A stretch of DNA of 64,000 nucleotides from Zobellia uliginosa (GTDB lineage: Bacteria > Bacteroidota > Bacteroidia > Flavobacteriales > Flavobacteriaceae). The notes below the pieces were generated by a model. It saw nothing but the letters and a program-made list of their open reading frames with translations. It was not told where the DNA came from and did not search any database. Each line of letters opens with the position of its first letter. The first letter of the stretch is position 1. Location: the NCBI RefSeq assembly GCF_018860745.1, contig NZ_JAHKPY010000003.1:496001-560000 (forward strand), read 5' to 3'. A program made the translations under genes and the position numbers. This document shows, piece after piece, positions 54,112 to 63,030 of this stretch.

Positions 54112-56505
54112 ATGAGAATATTTAAACGATTGGGGTTGGGTTTACTCACTCTTATTGGTGTTCTAGCCGTAATCATCGGTGGTTTTACATATCACTTAAA
54201 ACCAGATTACGATGGTGGAAAAAAACTTGAGGGTCTTTCTCAAGAGGTGCAGGTTTATTATGACACTTACGGGATTCCACATATTTATGCGGATAATGAC
54301 AAAGATGCATTTAAGGCATTGGGTTATGTGCATGCTCAGGATAGGCTTTGGCAAATGGAGCTCTTACGCCGTATTGGCAGTGGTGGATTGGCAGAAGTGT
54401 TTGGGAAGGATCTATTGAGCACGGATAAGTTCTTTCTGGCATTGGGAATAGATGACTATTCCGCTGAAACCATAGCAAAGTTGAATGCATCTGATGCTGC
54501 TGTACAGATGTCTCAGGCATATTTGGAAGGGGTTAATCAGTTTATTGCAGATGGCCCCACACCTGTAGAATTTTATCTTACCGGCTTAGAAAAAAAACCT
54601 TTTGTCATTAAGGATGTATATAATACCTTAGGGTATATGGCTTTCAGTTTTGCTATGGCACATAAGACTGATCCGTTATTAAGTAAAATAAAGGATAAGC
54701 TAGGTTTTGAATATTTAAAAGATTTAGAAATCAATAGCGATACTACCACTCTGAGGATAAAAAACTATCCTATTACAAGGTCGGATTCAATACGTGAATC
54801 CATTTCAGAAGTAATGTCCTCGCTTGAGCAGTTGTCAATCCCACTTTTTGAAGGTAGTAATGGGTGGGCAATAGCACCTTCAAAGACTAAAAATGGTAAG
54901 GTAATTTTCGCGAATGATCCTCATATAGGGTTTTCTCAACCATCCGTGTGGTTCGAAGCTCATGTTCGTACGCCTAATTATGAAAAATATGGGTATCATT
55001 TGGCTGGGGTGCCATACCCTATCTTGGGTCACAATAGAAAACTGGCCTATGGTATGACCATGTTCGAGAATGATGATGTTGATTTTTATTATGAGAAAAC
55101 ACATCCTGAGGACCCAAGAAAATATAAAAATGGCAATGATTGGAAGGATTATGAGGTGATTGCAAAAACAATAAAGGTAAAGGATTCTGATGATGTCCGA
55201 TTTTCTTATAAGAAAACAAACCATGGTCCCATCTTAAATGGTATTGCAGATCAGGTTTCTGGAGACCGCCCAATAGCTATGTGGTGGATATTTACCAAAG
55301 TTGAAAATAAATTGCTTAACGCCTTGTACAATATGTCTTATGCAAATGGGCTGAGTGAGTTTGGTAAAGCCTTGGAGGAACTGCATGCACCAGGTTTAGG
55401 TATTGTATATGGAGATGCGGAAGATAATGTGGCCTGGTGGGCGGCAGCTAAACTTTATAAAATCCCGGATAGTATAAACACAAAATTTGTGAACGAGGCG
55501 GGCAAAGGACTTCCTGTGGAAAAAGAATATTTGGGTTTTAATGAAAATCCGCATGCTGTAAATCCGCCATGGCACTACGTGTATTCGGCCAATAATCAGC
55601 CGGATTCTATTGCAGGAATGCTATACCCCGGGTATTATTTGCCAGAAAATAGGGCAAGAAGAATAGATGAACTGTTGAAGGGAAAAAATGATTGGGATAA
55701 GGAGGCTGTTGCCAATATGATTACGGATGACATTTCCCCTGTAAACGTTGAGATAGTTTCAGAACTATTAAAAAGAGTAGAGGTAGATAGTCTTAATGAT
55801 GAGCATTTAAAAATTTTAGATGCCTTAAAACTATGGAAGGGCGATTATCCAAAAGAGAGTGTAGAAGCTACAGTTTATCATAGATGGTTGTATGTCATTT
55901 TAAAAAATACCTTTAAAGATGAGTTGGGTGAAACGCTTTTTGAGGAATTGCTCAATACGCATTTGATTAAGCGCACGATTGCGCCAATTATAGCAAATGA
56001 AAGCTCTATTTGGTGGGACGACACAAGTACACAAAATATAACTGAAACCAAGACAGATATTATAAATACATCCTTTAGGGAAGCGTTAAAGGATTTAGAA
56101 GGAAAATTAGGAGAAGATAGGTCTTCTTGGGTATGGGCTCGTGTTCATACTATTGAGCATGGCCACCCTATTGGGCAGATAGATGCTCTTAGATCGTTTT
56201 TCAATGTGGGTCCGTTTTCCGTAAGAGGTACTCGCGATGTTATTAATAATATGTATTTTCCGTATACTGAAGACGGAGAGAACAAAGTAAGTTCGGGTCC
56301 ATCAACAAGGCGGGTGATAGACTTTTCCGATATAGAAAACGGAATGAGTATTTTACCTACGGGACAATCTGGAAACCCGTTTAGTACACATTACAAGGAC
56401 CAAGCTAAAATGTATGTCAATGGACAATTTAGAAAGATGATGCTAAACAAAGATGAGATAAAGTCTACTGCAAAATCAAGGCTTACTTTAAAGCCTGAAA
56501 AATAA
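54112..56505 (+). CDS. Penicillin acylase family protein (N-terminal nucleophile hydrolase)
   Basis: A 797-residue amidase precursor. A transmembrane/signal segment is at about 5-25. The small subunit region contains 'VQVYYDTYGIPHIYADNDKD' and 'GYVHAQDRLWQMELLRRIGS'. Self-cleavage exposes the nucleophile S249 in 'FEGSNGWAIAPSKT', followed by 'GKVIFANDPHIGFSQPSVWF'. Later segments 'AWWAAAKLYKIP' and 'PENRARRIDELL' fit the large subunit. Marine relatives often cleave acyl-homoserine lactones or aromatic acyl amides. Substrate unknown; exported to the periplasm. Single gene. Confidence 0.93.
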   Translation: MRIFKRLGLGLLTLIGVLAVIIGGFTYHLKPDYDGGKKLEGLSQEVQVYYDTYGIPHIYADNDKDAFKALGYVHAQDRLWQMELLRRIGSGGLAEVFGKDLLSTDKFFLALGIDDYSAETIAKLNASDAAVQMSQAYLEGVNQFIADGPTPVEFYLTGLEKKPFVIKDVYNTLGYMAFSFAMAHKTDPLLSKIKDKLGFEYLKDLEINSDTTTLRIKNYPITRSDSIRESISEVMSSLEQLSIPLFEGSNGWAIAPSKTKNGKVIFANDPHIGFSQPSVWFEAHVRTPNYEKYGYHLAGVPYPILGHNRKLAYGMTMFENDDVDFYYEKTHPEDPRKYKNGNDWKDYEVIAKTIKVKDSDDVRFSYKKTNHGPILNGIADQVSGDRPIAMWWIFTKVENKLLNALYNMSYANGLSEFGKALEELHAPGLGIVYGDAEDNVAWWAAAKLYKIPDSINTKFVNEAGKGLPVEKEYLGFNENPHAVNPPWHYVYSANNQPDSIAGMLYPGYYLPENRARRIDELLKGKNDWDKEAVANMITDDISPVNVEIVSELLKRVEVDSLNDEHLKILDALKLWKGDYPKESVEATVYHRWLYVILKNTFKDELGETLFEELLNTHLIKRTIAPIIANESSIWWDDTSTQNITETKTDIINTSFREALKDLEGKLGEDRSSWVWARVHTIEHGHPIGQIDALRSFFNVGPFSVRGTRDVINNMYFPYTEDGENKVSSGPSTRRVIDFSDIENGMSILPTGQSGNPFSTHYKDQAKMYVNGQFRKMMLNKDEIKSTAKSRLTLKPEK

Positions 56506-56579
56506 AAAAGCCTAAGCCCCTGTTTTAATAAAAAGGACAAAAGATAATCTAGCCATAGAATACTAAATAACAAACCAAT

Positions 56580-58115
56580 ATGCTCACCAAAGTTTTTGGA
56601 AGTGCCGTTTTTGGAGTCGATGCGACTACAATTACCTGCGAAGTAAATGTTGATAAAGGAGTTGGCTACCACCTGGTAGGCTTACCCGATAATGCTATCA
56701 AGGAAAGTAACTATCGGATTGCGGCAGCGCTTTTGAATAATGGGTATAAGATTCCGGGTAAAAAGATTACTTTAAACCTTGCACCGGCCGATTTACGTAA
56801 AGAGGGCTCCGCGTATGACTTGACTTTGGCTATTGGCATTCTAACAGCCTCAGGGCAAATTAAACTAGAGAATGTAGAAAAGTATATAATTATGGGTGAA
56901 CTTTCCTTAGATGGCGGTCTTCATCCCATAAAAGGAGCTTTGCCAATTGCCATTAAGGCAAAGGAGGAAGGTTTTGAGGGGTTTATATTACCAAAGGAAA
57001 ATGCAAAAGAAGCAGCTATTGTTTCCGATTTAAAAGTATATGGAGTAGAGAATATTAGTGAGGTAATCGAGTTTTTTGATAATGGCACTCCGTTAGAGCA
57101 GACCATAATAAATACACGTGAAGAATTTTATAAGACGTTAGATTTCCCTGAATTCGATTTTGCCGATGTCAAGGGGCAAGAGAGCATTAAACGTTCTATG
57201 GAAATTGCTGCGGCAGGTGGCCATAATATAATTTTGGTTGGTCCTCCGGGCGCAGGAAAAACTATGCTAGCCAAACGGTTGCCATCAATTTTGCCACCAA
57301 TGACTCTGCACGAGGCTTTAGAAACTACCAAGATTCATAGTGTGGTTGGAAAGATAAAGAACATGGGGCTTATGAGTCAACGTCCGTTTAGAAATCCCCA
57401 TCACACTATAAGTTCTGCTGCACTTGTTGGGGGAGGAAGCTACCCGCAACCAGGTGAGATTTCTTTGTCCCATAATGGCGTACTTTTTCTAGATGAGCTA
57501 CCTGAATTTGAACGTAGGGTACTTGAAGTAATGCGCCAACCTATGGAAGACCGAGAGGTGACTATAGCACGTGCACGTTTTACGGTTACCTATCCCAGTA
57601 GTTTTATGTTGGTGGCAAGTATGAACCCAAGCCCAGGAGGCTATTTTAATGACCCAGATGCACCGGTAACCTCATCGCCAGCAGAAATGCAAAGGTATTT
57701 AAGTAAAATATCTGGACCGTTATTAGATCGTATTGACATTCATATTGAAGTGACGCCGGTTCCTTTTGAAAAACTATCCGAAGATAGAAAAGGAGAAAGT
57801 AGTGTAGAAATCAGAAAACGGGTGACGGCAGCAAGAGAGCTTCAGACTGTACGATTTGCTGAATACCCCAATGTACATTACAATGCTCAAATGAATACTA
57901 AGCAGATTAGAGAATTCTGTAGATTGGACGAACCTTCTAAAGAATTGCTTAAGAATGCCATGGAGCGTTTAAATCTGTCCGCGCGTGCCTATGACCGTAT
58001 TTTAAAGGTTGGGCGTACGATTGCAGATTTAGAAGGAGTGGAGGCGGTAAACGGGACACATATTGCAGAGGCAATACAATACCGGAGCTTGGATAGAGAG
58101 GGTTGGCTGGGGTAG
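56580..58115 (+). CDS. comM: YifB/ComM family Mg-chelatase-like AAA+ ATPase
   Basis: A 511-residue cytoplasmic helicase-like ATPase. The N-terminal Lon-protease-like domain (about 1-190) includes 'KITLNLAPADLRKEGSAYDL' and 'IMGELSLDGGLHPIKGALP'. The motor has Walker A 'GPPGAGKTMLAKRLP' (from residue 221), 'FRNPHHTISSAALVGGG' and Walker B 'GVLFLDELPEF'. A C-terminal domain carries 'LDRIDIHIEV' and 'SARAYDRILKVGRTIADLEG'. In proteobacteria ComM promotes branch migration during transformation. Length and order are complete. Confidence 0.95.
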   Translation: MLTKVFGSAVFGVDATTITCEVNVDKGVGYHLVGLPDNAIKESNYRIAAALLNNGYKIPGKKITLNLAPADLRKEGSAYDLTLAIGILTASGQIKLENVEKYIIMGELSLDGGLHPIKGALPIAIKAKEEGFEGFILPKENAKEAAIVSDLKVYGVENISEVIEFFDNGTPLEQTIINTREEFYKTLDFPEFDFADVKGQESIKRSMEIAAAGGHNIILVGPPGAGKTMLAKRLPSILPPMTLHEALETTKIHSVVGKIKNMGLMSQRPFRNPHHTISSAALVGGGSYPQPGEISLSHNGVLFLDELPEFERRVLEVMRQPMEDREVTIARARFTVTYPSSFMLVASMNPSPGGYFNDPDAPVTSSPAEMQRYLSKISGPLLDRIDIHIEVTPVPFEKLSEDRKGESSVEIRKRVTAARELQTVRFAEYPNVHYNAQMNTKQIREFCRLDEPSKELLKNAMERLNLSARAYDRILKVGRTIADLEGVEAVNGTHIAEAIQYRSLDREGWLG

Positions 58116-58191
58116 GAACCAAAAAAAGCTCCAATCTTATAAGTTAGGATAGGAGCTCTAGGTAATCTAAGTTTGAACTTTTAATAGATTT

Positions 58192-58290
58192 CTAAAATGG
58201 AGAATTGTTGTAAAGAAAAATCGCCATTACGATTATAAAAATAACATTGAACGCAACATAGGCGTAGGTTAGTTTATCTCTTGTTTTCAT
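58192..58290 (-). CDS. 32-residue single-pass membrane microprotein A
   Basis: ATG at 58290 to TAG at 58192 gives 32 residues: a basic head 'MKTRDKL', one hydrophobic helix of about 20 residues containing 'VIFIIVMAIFLY', and a polar end 'NNSPF'. It has the same length, strand and layout as the frame at 58485-58583. It is too short for gene finders that use a 60-codon limit. Function unknown; members of such layout often bind larger membrane proteins such as respiratory oxidases, but nothing here shows that. Confidence 0.5.
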   Translation of the reverse strand: MKTRDKLTYAYVAFNVIFIIVMAIFLYNNSPF

Positions 58291-58484
58291 AGAATATCAG
58301 TGTTGTTACTTCAACAAAGTTAAAAGTATGTACTCATAAGAAACAGAGAAAAACCTCACAATTTTTGGGGTTTTTATTTCAATAAAAAAGGTAATTGTTC
58401 AAGAAGAACTTTTGATACTCGGTAAGGGAATTTATAAAAAATGCTCCAAGACCCGTTTTAATTGATGTTGGAGCTATATTTGTA

Positions 58485-58583
58485 TTAATGTACCGTGTAG
58501 AATATGACGTATAGCGACCAGAGGAAACAAAAGGCGCAAAAGATATAAACAAGGTAATCGTTAAGAGTAGTTTTTTCTTTCAT
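58485..58583 (-). CDS. 32-residue single-pass membrane microprotein B
   Basis: ATG at 58583 to TAA at 58485 gives 32 residues: a charged head 'MKEKTTLNDY', one hydrophobic helix with 'IFCAFCFLWSLYVIF', and the tail 'YTVH'. A longer in-frame version to 58724 exists, but its added part is Cys/Trp-rich and not signal-like. Same length and layout as microprotein A, 194 bases away. Function unknown. Confidence 0.5.
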   Translation of the reverse strand: MKEKTTLNDYLVYIFCAFCFLWSLYVIFYTVH

Positions 58584-58977
58584 AGTAAATGGTTTACATA
58601 TAAAACGCCAGACTGTGGTGTTAGCACTGGTATATATCGGGCAAAGGGCATTAAATTCGATTGAAAACCGGAATCCCGTTAACTTGCAGAGAGAATTCCA
58701 TGAACGGAAAATCCAGAAAATCACCTCATCCCATTATTGAAACAATTCATCATGCCACATTTAGCATTGGATGTAGTTGGTTTGAATTAATTAGAATGAA
58801 TTTGTTAGAATTAACGTAAAGAAAATATAATAGTACGGGGTATCTTGTAAATGAGTTTGTTCAGATATGCGTAATTGTCGTACTACAGGTTGGTTATAAG
58901 GTAGGCTAAATGAACTAAATCAAAGAGATGGACTAGTAGAAATTAAATTTTTCTGTAGAAGTAGGTGTTATTAGTTG

Positions 58978-59541
58978 CTACAACTGAAACTCCCCGTTTC
59001 CGTGATCTTCTTCCCCTTTTTTGTCAACAGCGAATACATCTTTAAGAATGTAGGCCACTATTATTGTAATTCCCACTGCAAGAAGCGGAATTGCATAGGA
59101 TTCGTTCAGCATATTCAAAAGACTGCCAGCTATTATAGCTAGAGCACCTACAACCATAGCTAGGTTCCATAGAACGCGGGCCATGTTGTTTTTTTGTCTA
59201 CGGTCTTCGTCTAAGAAGTATGCAGTGCCCTCCATGATAAACCAAGTAATAAAGGAGATAGCAATAAGAATTTGAAAGAGTAGGGTAAAGGGTAAATCCA
59301 ACACCCTGAAAATTCCATTGAGTGCCCAGCTGACTACCATTACCAGTTTAACCCCATCTATAAAGACTTTTGTTTCTTTTTTCCAGAAACGAATGCTGTA
59401 AAGCAAAAGAATAGCGGTAAATGCTACAAAAATAGTTTCTGAAGCGTATGGCCAATGAAAAATGCGCGATAGCATGCCCAATAACAAAATTGCGATTGAA
59501 ATTCTCAACGGAGTCTTTAAAATCTTTGTAGTATTTGACAT
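58978..59541 (-). CDS. Multi-helix membrane protein with GldL-like motif
   Basis: A 187-residue protein with about six hydrophobic segments (about 11-27, 34-50, 62-80, 86-105, 122-142, 147-166) and a charged C-terminal tail. The second segment begins 'LLGMLSRIFHWPYASETI', which recalls the K-I-x-H-W-P-G-A motif repeated in the GldL type IX secretion motor protein and related flavobacterial proteins. It lacks the rest of GldL. Probably an inner-membrane protein. It follows the zinc-ribbon/DUF559-like gene by 18 bases and is likely co-transcribed with it. Confidence 0.7.
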   Translation of the reverse strand: MSNTTKILKTPLRISIAILLLGMLSRIFHWPYASETIFVAFTAILLLYSIRFWKKETKVFIDGVKLVMVVSWALNGIFRVLDLPFTLLFQILIAISFITWFIMEGTAYFLDEDRRQKNNMARVLWNLAMVVGALAIIAGSLLNMLNESYAIPLLAVGITIIVAYILKDVFAVDKKGEEDHGNGEFQL

Positions 59542-59559
59542 GGCAATAAGGTTTTAAGT

Positions 59560-60003
59560 TTATATCGCTTTGATATGTACACGCAAGCCTTCCATTATCC
59601 CTAGAATATTTGTAACGGTTTCTTTAAGATAATATTTTATAAGAACATGAGGTATTCGTATCGTGGTAAAGCCATTTTTAAACGAATGCATCGCTTCTTC
59701 TAGGTCATTTATGGCTTGTTCGTGAGTCATCATATGATACTCCGTATCTATTTCAATATTGAGTTTTACTCTTGATATAGCTATATCTATTGACTTGGTG
59801 CCATCCCACCACTCTAACATGGACGATACGCCGGCTTCTTTAAGACCATAGTATAATTGTATGGCTTCGGGTGGTGTTTGATTGATTTGTGTCAATTTGG
59901 CCATTCTTGGTCTATGTTCACTACATAATTCAACACCTAGGGTATCCATAGAGTGTTTGTGATCAATGTAGCCAAGCGCTTTATTACATTCTAAACAATT
60001 CAT
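59560..60003 (-). CDS. Zinc-ribbon protein with DUF559-like (PD-(D/E)XK fold) domain
   Basis: A 147-residue cytoplasmic protein. The N-terminus has C3-x-x-C6 and C27-x-x-H30, which could hold one zinc. Residues about 60-147 follow the DUF559/Vsr-like endonuclease pattern: D73 in 'KSIDIAISRVKL', then E84-x-D86 and H90 in 'NIEIDTEYH', then 'EAMHSFKNGFTTIRIPHVLI' resembling the family's 'Gy.vlRi' ending. The usual sequence is IE.DG..H, so the DG is DT here. This suggests a nuclease-like fold; activity is not proven. Gene neighbour is a membrane protein, not a known defence gene. Confidence 0.55.
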   Translation of the reverse strand: MNCLECNKALGYIDHKHSMDTLGVELCSEHRPRMAKLTQINQTPPEAIQLYYGLKEAGVSSMLEWWDGTKSIDIAISRVKLNIEIDTEYHMMTHEQAINDLEEAMHSFKNGFTTIRIPHVLIKYYLKETVTNILGIMEGLRVHIKAI

Positions 60004-60284
60004 TTCAGTAGGTCAATTTGGCCCCGGATAAAATGAGGGGGAAGTTCGATTTGGGATAATAATAACCTGTAATTTCTGCGGATATTATATCCATTCGATA
60101 TACAGCACCCTAGTTTTAGATGAACTGCAATTTTTTAGATAAACGGCATTAAAAAATGTTAAAACTGTGGTGAAACAAGGGCTTGCGAGAGATGGTTCGT
60201 TTAGCCTAGTCTTAGTTAAGATAAGGTCTTTTCTCACAAGAAGTTTAAAAGTTTATGAGTATTTTAGATATTCTAAATTTTAAA

Positions 60285-61031
60285 ATGACGCCAATTTATA
60301 TTGATTTAAACTGTGATGTTGGAGAAGGTGTTGGTAACGAAAAAGAACTCTTACCTTTTATTTCTTCTTGCAATATAGCCTGTGGAGGGCATACTGGAGA
60401 TAAGGCCTCTATGGCCAACGTTGTTCAATTAGCAAAGGAAAACAAAGTACTGGCAGGTGCTCACCCTTCTTATCCTGATGTTGCTAATTTTGGAAGAGTT
60501 TCTATGGATATGGATGAAAAAGTTTTTACTGAAAGTGTAAATGTCCAGATAAGAAGCCTAGTTGAGGTGCTGAACGAAGCAGATGTTCAATTACATCATA
60601 TTAAACCACATGGTGCGCTTTACAATGACTTAGCCAAAGATCACCAATTGGCCCTTTGCTTTTTAAAAGCAGTTAAAAATTATAAGAATTCTACTTATTT
60701 ATATGTTCCTTATGCCTCGGTAATAGAGAGGTTAGCTGTAAAAGAGGGATTTCGGGTAAAGTATGAAGGTTTTGCGGATCGGAACTATGAAGAAGACTAT
60801 AGTCTGGTTTCAAGAAAGCATCCAAAGGCATTGATAATTGATAAAGGAGATGTTTTGGAGCATATAATAGAAATGGTAAACGATAAGAAAGTAACCACAA
60901 TTAACGGAAAGCGGTTATCAATTTTTGTGGATACCCTATGTATTCATGGAGATACACCTTCTGCATTGGAAATAGTATTGTATCTTACTCAGGAATTACC
61001 AAACCATAATATTTGCATAAAAAGTGAATAG
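60285..61031 (+). CDS. pxpA: 5-oxoprolinase subunit A
   Basis: A 248-residue LamB/YcsF family protein. It is part of the PxpABC complex that hydrolyses 5-oxoproline (pyroglutamate) to glutamate using ATP. Motifs are 'YIDLNCDVGEGVGNEKEL', 'ISSCNIACGGHTGD', 'GAHPSYPDVANFGR', 'HHIKPHGALYNDLAKD' and 'EGFADRNYEEDYSLVSRKHP'. I prefer the ATG at 60285 because the family begins directly with the IDLNCD strand; ATG 60255 would add ten residues. The stop overlaps pxpB by eight bases. Confidence 0.95.
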   Translation: MTPIYIDLNCDVGEGVGNEKELLPFISSCNIACGGHTGDKASMANVVQLAKENKVLAGAHPSYPDVANFGRVSMDMDEKVFTESVNVQIRSLVEVLNEADVQLHHIKPHGALYNDLAKDHQLALCFLKAVKNYKNSTYLYVPYASVIERLAVKEGFRVKYEGFADRNYEEDYSLVSRKHPKALIIDKGDVLEHIIEMVNDKKVTTINGKRLSIFVDTLCIHGDTPSALEIVLYLTQELPNHNICIKSE

Positions 61032-61761
61032 TTATCCTATATCCATACGACCTTTTGGCATTCATGCAATTCTCTTAGAGTGGCCTAGCAGGGTAGACGT
61101 GGCCATTTTGGAAGATATTCTGCAATTCACCCAATACATTAAAGAGTGTTGTTTAAAGGGAGAAGAATGGGAGATTGTTCCAGCCTATAATTCGGTTACA
61201 CTTATTTATAGGGAAGCCCCAATAAATTTTAAAGAATTAAAAACCAAACTTCTTGATTGGTATAAAGAAGACATCAAGGTGGTTAAACGTCAAAAAAACC
61301 TATGGCGTTTGCCTGTATGTTATGATGAGGATTTTGGAATAGATCTAAAAGAGCTTTCTGAGAAATCAGGAAATACTATTGATGAGTTGGTAAAACTTCA
61401 TACTTCTCATATCTATACGGTTTTTGGAATAGGTTTCTTGCCAGGGTTTACTTATTTGGGTGGAGTGCCGGAGGAATTACAATTTAATAGAAGACCGGAG
61501 CCTCGCTCTAAAGTCTTGAAAGGTTCCGTAGGTTTGGCAGGAAAGCAAACTGGTATTTATCCTCAAGATTCTCCAGGAGGGTGGAATATTATCGGAAAGT
61601 GTTCCGTACCTATGTTTGATCCTAAGGCAAAGGAACCTTGTTTTATAAGTGTTGGTGACCAAGTGCAATTCCATAAGATAACAAAGGCTGAATTTGATTT
61701 GTACGAAATTGAAAGTGAAGTTGGGATTTATAAACTTGAAAAAATAGTGTTAGATGCTTAA
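61024..61761 (+). CDS. pxpB: 5-oxoprolinase subunit B (KipI-like)
   Basis: A 245-residue carboxyltransferase-subunit-C/D-like protein. Family segments are 'YPISIRPFGIHAILLEWP', 'LWRLPVCYDEDFGIDLKELS', 'GIGFLPGFTYLGGVPEEL', 'RPEPRSKVLKGSVGLAGKQT' and 'GIYPQDSPGGWNIIGK'. Start is GTG at 61024 inside the pxpA end, and its stop overlaps pxpC by eight bases. In B. subtilis the homologue KipI inhibits a sporulation kinase; here, in a pxpABC operon, oxoprolinase is the sensible role. Confidence 0.95.
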   Translation: MNSYPISIRPFGIHAILLEWPSRVDVAILEDILQFTQYIKECCLKGEEWEIVPAYNSVTLIYREAPINFKELKTKLLDWYKEDIKVVKRQKNLWRLPVCYDEDFGIDLKELSEKSGNTIDELVKLHTSHIYTVFGIGFLPGFTYLGGVPEELQFNRRPEPRSKVLKGSVGLAGKQTGIYPQDSPGGWNIIGKCSVPMFDPKAKEPCFISVGDQVQFHKITKAEFDLYEIESEVGIYKLEKIVLDA

Positions 61762-62596
61762 AGTTCTTAAATCAGGTCTGTTTACCGCTGTTCAGGATAT
61801 AGGCAGGTATGGCTATTTAAACAAAGGTGTGCCCGTTGCTGGATTTATGGATGGTGTTTCAGCTAAAAAAGCAAATCGGCTTTTAGACAATGATGCCCAT
61901 GCTGCCGTTTTGGAGATTACCATGACGGGTCCTACACTATTTTTTGAGGAAGCAACTTATATATGTATGACCGGTGCATTACTTTCTGCAACATTGAACA
62001 ATGAACCTATTAACAATTATGAGGTAATAAAAATCAAGGAGGGCGATATTCTTTCCTATGGTAAGCTGGAGAAAGGTTTTAGAAATTATCTTGCAATCAA
62101 AGGAGGTTTTAAAACACCTTTGTTTTTGGGTAGCCGTTCACTTTTCTCTTCGGTAACAAAGAAGAACCATCTTGTAGATGGCAATGAATTGGAATATGAT
62201 GAGTGTTCACATTTTGAACCTAAAATAAGTAAGCTAAAAGTAGATTCTTTTTTAGATGAAAAAGATTTAATGGTAACCCAGGGTCCTGAATACGGACATC
62301 TTTCAGATAAACAATTGGAAATGATATTCGGAAAGAAATTTAGTATATCCAATGAAAATAATAGAATGGCCTATCAATTAGAAGAAAAAATAGTAGGGCT
62401 TTCTATTTCTATGATTACTTCTGCTACTTTGCCCGGTACGGTTCAGTTAACCCCTTCTGGCAAATTAATCATTTTAATGAAAGACGGTCAGACTACAGGA
62501 GGATATCCTCGGATACTACAACTTTCGGACAGAGCGATTTCAGTACTTGCCCAGAAAAAATATGGTGATGAGGTTCGTTTCAAATTGAATGCATAA
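61754..62596 (+). CDS. pxpC: 5-oxoprolinase subunit C (biotin-dependent carboxyltransferase-like)
   Basis: A 280-residue partner of PxpB (KipA/YbgK family). Recognisable by 'SGLFTAVQDIGRYGYLNKGV', 'GFMDGVSAKKANRLLDNDAH', 'ICMTGALLSATLNNEPI', 'NYLAIKGGF', 'TQGPEYGHLSDKQLE' and 'LIILMKDGQTTGGYPRILQL'. It completes the operon; all three genes overlap by eight bases, which suggests coupled translation. No pyroglutamate importer is next to it. Possibly used to recover pyroglutamate that forms by glutamine cyclisation. Confidence 0.95.
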   Translation: MLKVLKSGLFTAVQDIGRYGYLNKGVPVAGFMDGVSAKKANRLLDNDAHAAVLEITMTGPTLFFEEATYICMTGALLSATLNNEPINNYEVIKIKEGDILSYGKLEKGFRNYLAIKGGFKTPLFLGSRSLFSSVTKKNHLVDGNELEYDECSHFEPKISKLKVDSFLDEKDLMVTQGPEYGHLSDKQLEMIFGKKFSISNENNRMAYQLEEKIVGLSISMITSATLPGTVQLTPSGKLIILMKDGQTTGGYPRILQLSDRAISVLAQKKYGDEVRFKLNA

Positions 62597-62739
62597 TTAT
62601 AACAGGGTATTTCTGCGAATAATTCATTGGTGTTCGTTTACATTTTGTTTAATATTGTTCTAATGAAAATCAAAGTGTATACAATGGTATTGATTAAGGT
62701 CATTCTCGAAAGAGAGTGATGCAGATTTTCGTTGTTAAG

Positions 62740-62777
62740 AAAGGCCTGTATCATAATTTATATGATGCAGGCCTTTT
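62740..62777 (+). terminator. Terminator of the pxpABC operon
   Basis: AAGGCCTGTATCATA (62741-62755) pairs with TATGATGCAGGCCTT (62761-62775) with one G-U pair and a 5-base loop, followed by T-run. Confidence 0.85.
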
Positions 62778-62972
62778 TTATGTTTTAGATGTTTTTAGCA
62801 AAAAAAGAATCATCTTCTTCGTAAAAATAGCAGTGTGTAGTTGAAAAAAAATGAATTGAATATGATAAAATTAAGCAGTTAAATTATTGAAATTCAATGT
62901 TTTGTATAATAATTTTAACTATTGGATTTAGATGCGAAAGCCACACCTAAACCCCTGAAATATAGAAAAGAA

Positions 62973-62980
62973 TACCTTTG
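62973..62980 (+). promoter_or_regulatory. Candidate -7 box of ilvD
   Basis: TACCTTTG fits TAnnTTTG exactly, 51 bases before the ATG at 63031. No clear TTG at -33. Confidence 0.45.
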
Positions 62981-63030
62981 AGTAGAGAGAGTACATATTG
63001 TAAAAGGAACAACCAATTATATAGCACTTA

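Larger units (their letters stand above)
58116..58977. other. 860-base stretch with two microprotein genes
   Basis: Holds a hairpin after comM (AGCTCC/GGAGCT, about 58126-58157) and two 32-codon minus-strand frames (58192-58290 and 58485-58583, separate entries). I see nothing convincing in 58584-58977; a minus-strand frame that extends the second microprotein to 58724 has poor composition upstream of its internal ATG. Confidence 0.5.
62597..63030. other. Intergenic region between pxpC and ilvD
   Basis: Contains the pxp terminator (62740-62777) and the ilvD -7 box (62973-62980). The sequence between is very AT-rich and without a gene. An 8-codon frame 'MRKPHLNP' at about 62931 has no run of Ile, Val or Leu codons, so there is no sign of a leader-peptide attenuator. 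Confidence 0.5.

Noticed and set aside
58584-58724. Upstream extension of microprotein B to a 79-residue protein
   Set aside because: The added 47 residues are rich in Trp, Cys and Phe and unlike a signal or domain; the internal ATG at 58583 gives a clean membrane microprotein.
62945-62951. Single CACCTAA upstream of ilvD as a second repeat locus
   Set aside because: Only one unit is present; chance match to the heptamer at 29559.
62931-62957. 8-codon frame before ilvD as an attenuator leader peptide
   Set aside because: It contains no run of Ile, Val or Leu codons and no terminator/antiterminator pair follows it.
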